Positions 46,943 to 57,826 of a stretch of 64,000 bases of DNA are shown piece by piece. Position 1 is the first letter of the stretch. Every line of letters begins with the position of its first letter. A program made the translations under genes and the position numbers. The DNA lies in contig JANCRA010000120.1 in NCBI GenBank assembly GCA_024362935.1, forward strand, positions 193,501-257,500, written 5' to 3'. Source of the DNA: Setophaga petechia. Taxonomy: Eukaryota > Chordata > Aves > Passeriformes > Parulidae. The notes beneath the pieces were generated by a model. The model searched no databases and was not told the origin of the DNA. It saw only the letters and a program-made list of their open reading frames with translations.

Positions 46943-49900
46943 TACTTGAAAGGAAGGCGTCTTAGACAACTTTCTTTTACTTTTTGCAAAACACACTGCA
47001 GTCCTCTGTGACACTTCTAGAGCACGATAGGAGATGTTTAGTGAGCAGGAAGGTTTTCTCCTTGCGAGACAGAGTGAAAAAGCTATTTGCTCAGATGTAG
47101 GTGACAAGAAACACTTACTGCAGTGCACTGAAAAGCTTACTGCTACACAGCACTGCGATTGTGTTAGCAGCCTGCAAAGTGCTAGAAAACAGTACTTTCC
47201 CACTCTCTTGCCTTTCCCTTCACATTAATACTTGAAAGGAAGGCGTCTTAGACAACTTTCTTTTACATTTTGCAAAACACACTGCAGCCGTCTGTGCAAC
47301 TTCTACAACACGATGGAAGTTGTTTAGTGAGCAGGAACGTTTTCGCCATGCGAGACAAAGGGAAAAAGCTATTTGCTCAGATGTAGTTATCAAGAAACAC
47401 TTACTGCCGTGCACTGACAAGCTAACTGCTACACAGCACTGCGATTGTGTTAGCAGCCTGCAAAGTGGTAGAAAACTACTTTCCCACTCTCTTGCCTTTC
47501 CCTTCACATTAATACTTGAAAGGAAGGCATCTTAGACAACTTTCTTTTTCTTGTGTCAAAAAACTCTGCAGCCCTCTCTGCAACATCTACAACACGATGG
47601 AAGTTGTTTAGTGAGCAGGAAGGTTTTCTCCTTGCGAGACATAGTGAAAAAGCTTTTTGCTTAGATGTAGGTGACAAGAAACACTTACTGCAGTGCACTG
47701 AACAGCTAACTGCTACACAGAACTGGGATTGTGTTAGCAGCTTGCAAAGTGCTAGAAAACAGTACTTTCCCACTCTCTTGCTTTCCCTTCACATTAATAC
47801 CTGAAAGGAGGGCGTCTTAGACAACTTTCTTTTACATTTTGCAAAGCACACTGCAGCCGTCTGTGCAACTTCTACAACACGATGGAAGTTGTTTATTGAG
47901 CAGCAACGTTTTCCCCTTGCGAGACAAAGTGAAAAAGCTATTTGCTCAGATGTAGGTATCAAGAAACACTTACTGCCGTGCAATGACAAGCTAATTGCTA
48001 CACAGCACTGCGATTGTGTTAGCAGCTTGCAAAGGGCCAGAAAACAGTACTTTCCCACTCTCTTGCTTTTCCCTTCACATTAATACTTGAAAGGAAGGCG
48101 TCTAAGACAACTTTCTTTTTCCTGTTACAGAACACACTGCAGCCCTCTGTGCAACTTCTACAACACGATGGAAGTTGTTTAGTGACCAGCAACGTTTTCC
48201 CCTTGCGAGACAAAGTGAAAAAGCTATTTGCTCAGATGTAGGTATCAAGAAACACTTACTGCCGTGCACTGACAAGCTAATTGCTACACAGCACTGCGAT
48301 TGTGTTAGCAGCTTGCAAAGTGCTAGAAAACAGTACTTTCCCACTCTCTTGCTTTTCCCTTCACATTAATACTTGAAAGGAAGGCGTCTAAGACAACTTT
48401 CTTTTTCCTGTTACAGAACACACTGCAGCCCTCTGTGCAACTTCTACAACACGATGGAAGTTGTTTAGTGACCAGCAACGTTTTCCCCTTGCGAGACAAA
48501 GTGAAAAAGCTATTTGCTTAGATGTAGGTGACAAGAAACACTTACTGAAGTGCACTGAACAGCTAATTGCTACACAGCACTGCGATTGTGTTAGCAGCTT
48601 GCAAAGGGCCAGAAAACAGTACTTTCCCACTCTCTTGCTTTTCCCTTCACATTAATACTTGAAAGGAAGGCGTCTAAGACAACTTTCTTTTTCCTGTTAC
48701 AGAACACACTGCAGCCCTCTGTGCAACTTCTACAACACGATGGAAGTTGTTTAGTGACCAGCAACGTTTTCCCCTTGCGAGACAAAGTGAAAAAGCTATT
48801 TGCTCAGATGTAGGTATCAAGAAACACTTACTGCCGTGCACTGACAAGCTAATTGCTACACAGCACTGCGATTGTGTTAGCAGCTTGCAAAGTGCTAGAA
48901 AACAGTACTTTCCCACTCTCTTGCTTTTCCCTTCACATTAATACTTGAAAGGAAGGCGTCTAAGACAACTTTCTTTTTCCTGTTACAGAACACACTGCAG
49001 CCGTTTGTGCAACTTCTACAACACGATGGAAGTTGTTTAGTGAGCAGGAACGTTTTCCCCTTGCGAGACAAAGGGAAAAAGCTATTTGCTCAGATGTAGT
49101 TATCAAGAAACACTTACTGCCGTGCACTGACAAGCTAATTGCTACACAGCACTGCCATTCTGTTAGCAGCTTGCAAAGTGCTAGAAAACAGTACTTTCCC
49201 ACTCTCTTGCCTTTCCCTTCACATTAATACTTGAAAGGAAGGCGTCTTAGACAACTTTCTTTTTCTTGCTGCAAAACACACTGCAGCCCTCTGTGCAACT
49301 TCTACAACACGATAGGAGATGTTTAGTGAGCAAGAAGGTTTTCTCCTTGCGAGACAGAGTGAAAAAGCTATTTGCTTAGATGTAGGTGACAAGAAACACT
49401 TACTGCAGTGCACTGAAAAGCTAACTGCTACACAGCACTGCGATTGTGTTAGCAGCCTGCAAAGTGGTAGAAGACTACTTTCCCACTCTCTTGCCTTTCC
49501 CTTCACATTAATACTTGAAAGGAAGGCATCTTAGACAACTTTCTTTTTCTTGTGTCAAAAAACTCTGCAGCCCTCTCTGCAACATCTGCAACACGATGGA
49601 AGTTGTTTAGTGAGCAGGAAGGTTTTCTCCTTGCGAGACATAGTGAAAAAGCTCTTTGCTTAGATGTAGGTGACAAGAAACGCTTACTGCAGTGCACTGA
49701 CAAGCTAACTGCTACACAGCGCTGCGATTGTGTCAGCAGCTTGCAAAGTGCGAGGAAACAGTACTTTCCCACTCTCTTGCTTTCCCTTCACATTAATACT
49801 TGAAAGGAAGGCGTCTTAGACAACTTTATTTACATTTTGCAAAGCACACTGCAGCCGTCTGTGCAACTTCTACAACACGATGGAAGTTGTTTAGTGAGCA

Positions 49901-51225
49901 GCAACGTTTTCCCCTTGCGAGACAAAGTGAAAAAGCTATTTGCTCAGATGTAGGTATCAAGAAACACTTACTGCCGTGCACTGACAAGCTAATTGCTACA
50001 CAGCACTGCGATTGTGTTAGCAGCTTGCAAAGTGCTAGAAAACAGTACTTTCCCACTCTCTTGCTTTTCCCTTCACATTAATACTTGAAAGGAAGGCGTC
50101 TAAGACAACTTTCTTTTTCCTGTTACAGAACACACTGCAGCCCTCTGTGCAACTTCTACAACACGATGGAAGTTGTTTAGTGACCAGCAATGTTTTCCCC
50201 TTGCGAGACAAAGTGAAAAAGCTATTTGCTTAGATGCAGGTGACAAGAAACACTTACTGAAGTGCACTGAACAGCTAATTGCTACACAGCACTGCGATTG
50301 TGTTAGCAGCTTGCAAAGTGCTAGAAAACAGTACTTTCCCACTCTCTTGCCTTTCCCTTCACATTAATACTTGAAAGGAAGGCGTCTTAGACAACTTTCT
50401 TTTTCTTGTTACAGAACACACTGCAGCCCTCTGTGCAACTTCTAGAACACGATAGGAAATGTTTAGTGAGCCGGAAGGTTTTCTCCTTGCGAGACATAGT
50501 GAAAAAGCTATTTGCTTAGATGCAGGTGACAAGAAACCCTTACTGCAGTGCAGTGACAATTTAATTGGTACACAGCACTGGGATTGTGTTTGCAGCTCTC
50601 AAAGTGATAGAAAACAGTACTTTCCCACTCTCTTGCCTTTCCCTTCACATTAGTACTTGAAAGGAAGGCGTCTTAGACAACTTTCTTTTTCTTGCTGCAA
50701 AACACACTGCAGCCCTCTGTGCAACTTCTAGAACACGAAAGGTAATGTTTAGTGAGCAAGAAGGTTTTCTCCTTGCTAGACAGAGTGATAAAGCTATTTG
50801 CTTAGATGTAGGTGACAAGAAACACTTACTGCAGTGCACTGAAAAGCTAACTGCTACACAGCACTGCGATTGTGTTAGCAGCCTGCAAAGTGCTAGAAAA
50901 CAGTACTTTCCCACTCTCTCGCCTTTCCATTCACATTAATACTTGAAAGGAAGGCGTCTTAGACAACTTTCTTTTTCTTGTTAGAGAACATTCTGAAGCC
51001 CTCTGTTCAACATCTACAACACGATGGAAGTTGTTTAGTGAGCATGAAGGTTTTCTCCTTGCGAGACATAGTGAAAAAGCTATTTGCTTAGATGTAGGTG
51101 ACAAGAAACACGTACGGCAGTGCAGTGACAAGTCAATTGGTACACAGCACTGGGATTGTGTTAGCAGCTCTCAAAGTGATAGAAAATAGTACTTTCCCAC
51201 TCTCTTGCCTTTCCCTTCGCATTAA
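46943..51225 (+). repeat. Canonical array segment 8 (15 monomers, D-rich)
   Basis: Class order is A' A C A D D D D B C A'' D D B F. Four consecutive D monomers (48084, 48370, 48656, 48942) carry TTCCTGTTACAG and GGCGTCTAAGACAAC; the first three also have GTGACCAGCAACG. This run looks like a local amplification. The 284-bp deletion monomers at 47229 and 49228 each precede a C monomer. The segment ends with the B (TCTCGCCTTTCC) and F pair before block 8. Confidence 0.94.
48030..49000 (+). repeat. 572-bp two-monomer tandem duplication within the D run
   Basis: The rare variant GCAAAGGGCCAGAAAAC occurs at about 48028 and again 572 bp later (about 48600), and the D monomer at 48084 recurs essentially unchanged at 48656. 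The variant links this run to the A monomers at 54524 and 59538, which carry the same change in copies of the 5014-bp repeat. Exact ends cannot be fixed by eye because neighbouring D monomers are so alike. Confidence 0.75.
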
Positions 51226-52812
51226 TACTTGAAAGGAAGGCGTCTTAGACAACTTTCTTTTTCTTGCTGCAAAACATTCTGCAGCCCTCTGTGCAACCTG
51301 TACAGCACGATGGAAGTTGTTTAATGAGCAGGAACATTTTCTCCTGGCGAGACAGAGTGAAAAAGCTTTTTGCTTAGATGTAGGTTACCACAGGCAGTTA
51401 CTGCAGTGCACTGCAAAGCTAATAGATGCACAACACTGGGATTGTGTGCCCAGCTTGCAAAGTGATAGAAAACAGTACCTTTCCACTCTTCCTGCCTTTT
51501 CCATGCACATTACTATTCGAATGGAAAGAATTTTAGACAACTTTCTTTGGCTTCTTGCAAAACACTCTGCACACCTGCCTGCAATCTCTAGAAGTCGATG
51601 GGAGATATTTTCTGAACTGGCTCAGTTTCTCTTTGCAAGACATGGGGAAAAAGCAATTTGCTTCGATATAGGTGAAAAGAGGCACCTACTACAGTGCACT
51701 GCAAGCTAATTGCTGCACAACACGCAGATTGTGTAAGCAGGTTGCAAACTGATAGAAAACAGTACCTCTCCCTTCTCCTGCCTTTTCTATTCACATTTCT
51801 ATTTGAATGCAAGGCGTTTTAGACAACTTTCTTTTGCTTCTTGCAAAACACTCTGCACACCTGCCTGCAATCTCTAGAACTCGATGGGAGATGTTTTCTG
51901 AACTGGCTCAGTTTCTCCTTGCGAGACATGGGGAAAAAGCAATTTGCTTAGATGCAGGTGAAAAGAGGCACCTACTACAGTGCACTGAAAAACTAATTGC
52001 TGCACAACTCTGGGATTGTGTAAGCAGCTTACAAACAGATAGAAAACAGCACCTTTCCACTCTCCTGCCTTTTCCATTCGCATTACTATTCGAATGGCAG
52101 CAGTTTTGGACAACTTTCTTTTGCTTCTTGCAAAACACTCTGCACACCTCCGTGCAACTTCTAGAAAAAATGAGAGTTGTTTTCTGAACTGGTACAGTTT
52201 CTCCTGAAGAGATATAATGCAAACGCTATTGGCTTAGATGTAGTAACAATAGGCAATTATTACACTGCACTGCAAAGTCAATCGTAGTAGAACACTGGGA
52301 TTGTGTGTCCAGCTTGCAAACTGGTAGAAAACAGTATCTATCCACTCTCCTGCATTTTCCCTTTCCAGGAACATTCGAATTGATGGTTTTTTTGGACAAG
52401 TTACTTTTTCTTGTTGCAAAACACGCTGCAGAGCTGCCTGCAAGCTCTAGAGCACGATGGGAGGTTTTTTGTGAACAGACACAGTTTCTCCTGGCGAGAC
52501 ATAATGAAAAAGCTTTTTGCTAAGGTGTAGCCGGCAGGAGACGCTAAAGACCAGGAGACGGAGCACTGTGCCTTTAAGCGCCGCTTCCGGGTGTCTCTCG
52601 GCCGTAGCTGTTCTCCGGAGCACGCCGCGATCGGCGTAACGACACCAGATTCTTCGCGCCAAGAAGCGTCTTCTCCTTCTCCGGGAAACAGAGACTGCGG
52701 CAGCTTCTGAACGGCGAACTAGGAAGCGGCACAAAACTGGGATTGGGTAAGCAGCTTTCAAAGTGATAGAAAACAGTACTTTCCCACTCTCTTGCCTTTC
52801 CCTTCACATTAA
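51226..52812 (+). repeat. Divergent block 8
   Basis: Full length, preceded by an F monomer. Unit 1 has TCTCCTGGCGAGACAGAGTG, a stretch resembling the post-block A' monomer; blocks 1-7 have TCTCCTAGTGAGAGATAGTG. This suggests conversion. GCTTCGATATAGG in unit 2 is shared with blocks 1, 9 and 10. The 126-codon frame is at 51807-52187. Confidence 0.95.
52531..52730 (+). promoter_or_regulatory. CpG-dense module, copy 8
   Basis: Matches copy 1. The donor-like GGGTAAGC follows, with GT at 52747-52748. The preceding unit 5 is of the AAACACGCTGCAGAGC lineage. Confidence 0.45.
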
Positions 52813-55800
52813 TACTTGAAAGGAAGGCGTCTTAGACAACTTTCTTTTACTTTTTGCAAAACACACTGCAGTCCTCTGTGCAACTTCTAGAGCACGATAG
52901 GAGATGTTTAGTGAGAGGAAGGTTTTCTCCTGGCGAGACAGAGTGAAAAAGCTATTTGATCAGATGTAGGTGACAAGAAACACTTACTGCAGTGCACTGA
53001 AAAGCTTACTGCTACACAGCACTGCGATTGTGTTAGCAGCCTGCAAAGTGCTAGAAAACAATACTTTCCCACTCTCTTGCCTTTCCCTTCACATTAATAC
53101 TTGAAAGGAAGGCGTCTTAGACAACTTTCTTTTACATTTTGCAAAACACACTGCAGCCGTCTGTGCAACTTCTACAACACGATGGAAGTTGTTTAGTGAG
53201 CAGGAACGTTTTCCCCTTGCGAGACAAAGGGAAAAAGCTATTTGCTCAGATGTAGTTATCAAGAAACACTTACTGCCATGCACTGACAAGCTAATTGCTA
53301 CACAGCACTGCGATTGTGTTAGCAGCCTGCAAAGTGCTAGAAAACAGTACTTTCCCACTCTCTTGCCTTTCCCTTCACATTAATACTTGAAAGGAAGGCG
53401 TCTTAGACAACTTTCTTTTTCTTGCTGCAAAACACACTGCAGCCCTCTGTGCAACTTCTACAACACGATAGGAAATGTTTAGTGAGCAGGAAGGTTTTCT
53501 CCTTGCGAGACATAGTGAAAAAGCTTTTTGCTTAGATATAGGTGACAAGAAACACTTACTGCAGTGCACTGAACAGCTAATTGCAACACAAAACTGCGAT
53601 TGTGTCAGCAGCTTGCAAAGTGCTAGAAAACAGTACTTTCCCACTCTCTTGCCTTTCCCTTCACATTAATACTTGAAAGGAAGGCGTCTTAGACAACTTT
53701 CTTTTTCTTGCTGCAAAACACACTGCAGCCCTCTGTGCAACTTCTAGAACACGATAGAAGCTGTTTAGTGAGCAGCAACATTTTCCCCTTGCGAGACAAG
53801 GTGAAAAAGCTATTTGCTCAGATGTAGGTATCAAGAAACACTTACTGCCGTGCACTGACAAGCTAATTGCTACACAGCACTGCGATTGTGTTAGCAGCTT
53901 GCAAAGTGCTAGAAAACAGTACTTTCCCACTCTCTTGCCTTTCCCTTCACATTAATACTTGAAAGGAGGGCGTCTTAGACAACTTTTTTTTCTTGTTACA
54001 GAACACACTGCAGCCCTCTGTGCAACTTCTAGAACACGATAGGAAATGTTTAGTGAGCAAGAAGGTTTTCTCCTTGCGAGACAGAGTGAAAAACCTATTT
54101 GCTAAGATGTAGGTGACAAGAAACACTTACTGCAGTGCACTGACAAGCTAACTGCTACACAGCACTGCGATTGTGTTAGCAGCCTGCAAAGTGGTAGAAA
54201 ACTACTTTCCCACTCTCTTGCCTTTCCCTTCACATTAATACTTGAAAGGAAGGCATCTTAGACAACTTTCTTTTTCTTGTGTCAAAAAACTCTGCAGCCC
54301 TCTCTGCAACATCTACAACACGATGGAAGTTGTTTAGTGAGCAGGAAGGTTTTCTCCTTGCGAGACATAGTGAAAAAGCTTTTTGCTTAGATGTAGGTGA
54401 CAAGAAACACTTACTGCAGTGCACTGAACAGCTAACTGCTACACAGAACTGGGATTGTGTTAGCAGCTTGCAAAGTGCTAGAAAACAGTACTTTCCCACT
54501 CTCTTGCTTTCCCTTCACATTAATACCTGAAAGGAGGGCGTCTTAGACAACTTTCTTTTACATTTTGCAAAGCACACTGCAGCCGTCTGTGCAACTTCTA
54601 CAACACGATGGAAGTTGTTTATTGAGCAGCAACGTTTTCCCCTTGCGAGACAAAGTGAAAAAGCTATTTGCTCAGATGTAGGTATCAAGAAACACTTACT
54701 GCCGTGCAATGACAAGCTAATTGCTACACAGCACTGCGATTGTGTTAGCAGCTTGCAAAGGGCCAGAAAACAGTACTTTCCCACTCTCTTGCTTTTCCCT
54801 TCACATTAATACTTGAAAGGAAGGCGTCTAAGACAACTTTCTTTTTCCTGTTACAGAACACACTGCAGCCCTCTGTGCAACTTCTACAACACGATGGAAG
54901 TTGTTTAGTGACCAGCAACGTTTTCCCCTTGCGAGACAAAGTGAAAAAGCTATTTGCTCAGATGTAGGTATCAAGAAACACTTACTGCCGTGCACTGACA
55001 AGCTAATTGCTACACAGCACTGCGATTGTGTTAGCAGCTTGCAAAGTGCTAGAAAACAGTACTTTCCCACTCTCTTGCTTTTCCCTTCACATTAATACTT
55101 GAAAGGAAGGCGTCTAAGACAACTTTCTTTTTCCTGTTACAGAACACACTGCAGCCCTCTGTGCAACTTCTACAACACGATGGAAGTTGTTTAGTGACCA
55201 GCAACGTTTTCCCCTTGCGAGACAAAGTGAAAAAGCTATTTGCTTAGATGTAGGTGACAAGAAACACTTACTGAAGTGCACTGAACAGCTAATTGCTACA
55301 CAGCACTGCGATTGTGTTAGCAGCTTGCAAAGTGCTAGAAAACAGTACTTTCCCACTCTCTTGCCTTTCCCTTCACATTAATACTTGAAAGGAAGGCGTC
55401 TTAGACAACTTTCTTTTTCTTGTTACAGAACACACTGCAGCCCTCTGTGCAACTTCTAGAACACGATAGGAAATGTTTAGTGAGCCGGAAGGTTTTCTCC
55501 TTGCGAGACATAGTGAAAAAGCTATTTGCTTAGATGCAGGTGACAAGAAACCCTTACTGCAGTGCAGTGACAATTTAATTGGTACACAGCACTGGGATTG
55601 TGTTTGCAGCTCTCAAAGTGATAGAAAACAGTACTTTCCCACTCTCTTGCCTTTCCCTTCACATTAGTACTTGAAAGGAAGGCGTCTTAGACAACTTTCT
55701 TTTTCTTGCTGCAAAACACACTGCAGCCCTCTGTGCAACTTCTAGAACACGATAGGTAATGTTTAGTGAGCAAGAAGGTTTTCTCCTTGCTAGACAGAGT

Positions 55801-56239
55801 GATAAAGCTATTTGCTTAGATGTAGGTGACAAGAAACACTTACTGCAGTGCACTGAAAAGCTAACTGCTACACAGCACTGCGATTGTGTTAGCAGCCTGC
55901 AAAGTGCTAGAAAACAGTACTTTCCCACTCTCTCGCCTTTCCATTCACATTAATACTTGAAAGGAAGGCGTCTTAGACAACTTTCTTTTTCTTGTTAGAG
56001 AACATTCTGAAGCCCTCTGTTCAACATCTACAACACGATGGAAGTTGTTTAGTGAGCATGAAGGTTTTCTCCTTGCGAGACATAGTGAAAAAGCTATTTG
56101 CTTAGATGTAGGTGACAAGAAACACGTACGGCAGTGCAGTGACAAGTCAATTGGTACACAGCACTGGGATTGTGTTAGCAGCTCTCAAAGTGATAGAAAA
56201 TAGTACTTTCCCACTCTCTTGCCTTTCCCTTCGCATTAA
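52813..56239 (+). repeat. Canonical array segment 9 (12 monomers)
   Basis: Class order is A' A B B D C A D D D B F. The first monomer contains CTATTTGATCAGATG (others CTATTTGCTCAGATG), shared with segments 7 and 10. The D monomer at 53956 is 283 bp, with a shortened CAACTTTTTTTTCTTG tract and the two-base TAGAAAACTACTTTCCC deletion, and is followed by class C as elsewhere. Confidence 0.95.
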
Positions 56240-57826
56240 TACTTGAAAGGAAGGCGTCTTAGACAACTTTCTTTTTCTTGCTGCAAAACATTCTGCAGCC
56301 CTCTGTGCAACCTGTACAGCACGATGGAAGTTGTTTAATGAGCAGGAACATTTTCTCCTGGCGAGACAGAGTGAAAAAGCTTTTTGCTTAGATGTAGGTT
56401 ACCACAGGCAGTTACTGCAGTGCACTGCAAAGCTAATAGATGCACAACACTGGGATTGTGTGCCCAGCTTGCAAAGTGATAGAAAACAGTACCTTTCCAC
56501 TCTTCCTGCCTTTTCCATGCACATTACTATTCGAATGGAAAGAATTTTAGACAACTTTCTTTGGCTTCTTGCAAAACACTCTGCACACCTGCCTGCAATC
56601 TCTAGAAGTCGATGGGAGATATTTTCTGAACTGGCTCAGTTTCTCTTTGCAAGACATGGGGAAAAAGCAATTTGCTTCGATATAGGTGAAAAGAGGCACC
56701 TACTACAGTGCACTGCAAGCTAATTGCTGCACAACACGCAGATTGTGTAAGCAGGTTGCAAACTGATAGAAAACAGTACCTCTCCCTTCTCCTGCCTTTT
56801 CTATTCACATTTCTATTTGAATGCAAGGCGTTTTAGACAACTTTCTTTTGCTTCTTGCAAAACACTCTGCACACCTGCCTGCAATCTCTAGAACTCGATG
56901 GGAGATGTTTTCTGAACTGGCTCAGTTTCTCCTTGCGAGACATGGGGAAAAAGCAATTTGCTTAGATGCAGGTGAAAAGAGGCACCTACTACAGTGCACT
57001 GAAAAACTAATTGCTGCACAACTCTGGGATTGTGTAAGCAGCTTACAAACAGATAGAAAACAGCACCTTTCCACTCTCCTGCCTTTTCCATTCGCATTAC
57101 TATTCGAATGGCAGCAGTTTTGGACAACTTTCTTTTGCTTCTTGCAAAACACTCTGCACACCTCCGTGCAACTTCTAGAAAAAATGAGAGTTGTTTTCTG
57201 AACTGGTACAGTTTCTCCTGAAGAGATATAATGCAAACGCTATTGGCTTAGATGTAGTAACAATAGGCAATTATTACAGTGCACTGCAAAGTCAATCGTA
57301 GTAGAACACTGGGATTGTGTGTCCAGCTTGCAAACTGGTAGAAAACAGTATCTATCCACTCTCCTGCATTTTCCCTTTCCAGGAACATTCGAATTGATGG
57401 TTTTTTTGGACAAGTTACTTTTTCTTGTTGCAAAACACGCTGCAGAGCTGCCTGCAAGCTCTAGAGCACGATGGGAGGATTTTTGTGAACAGACACAGTT
57501 TCTCCTGGCGAGACATAATGAAAAAGCTTTTTGCTAAGGTGTAGCCGGCAGGAGACGCTAAAGACCAGGAGACAGAGCACTGTGCCTTTAAGCGCCGCTT
57601 CCGGGTGTCTCTCGGCCGTAGCTGTTCTCCGGAGCACGCCGCGATCGGCGTAACGACACCAGATTCTTCGCGCCAAGAAGCGTCTTCTCCTTCTCCGGGA
57701 AACAGAGACTGCGGCAGCTTCTGAACGGCGAACTAGGAAGCGGCACAAAACTGGGATTGGGTAAGCAGCTTTCAAAGTGATAGAAAACAGTACTTTCCCA
57801 CTCTCTTGCCTTTCCCTTCACATTAA
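56240..57826 (+). repeat. Divergent block 9
   Basis: Duplicate of block 8 at +5014 with a few point changes in unit 5. The 126-codon frame is at 56821-57201 and the unit 1 to 2 open frame ends at 56723. Confidence 0.95.
57545..57744 (+). promoter_or_regulatory. CpG-dense module, copy 9
   Basis: One substitution was noted against copy 1: GGAGACAGAGCACTG for GGAGACGGAGCACTG, which removes a CpG in transition fashion. The ETS-like, E2F-like, hairpin and donor-like elements are unchanged. Confidence 0.45.

Larger units (their letters stand above)
49900..54913 (+). repeat. 5014-bp segmental tandem repeat, copy 1 (contains block 8)
   Basis: From about 49.9 kb onward each landmark recurs 5014 bp downstream: D D B F monomers, block 8 against block 9, then A' A B B D C A. 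The left junction is inside a monomer, since the A'' monomer at 49797 aligns to a D monomer at 54810 only in its right half. A noted difference is ACACGAAAGGTAATG near 50735 against ACACGATAGGTAATG in copy 2. Confidence 0.9.
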
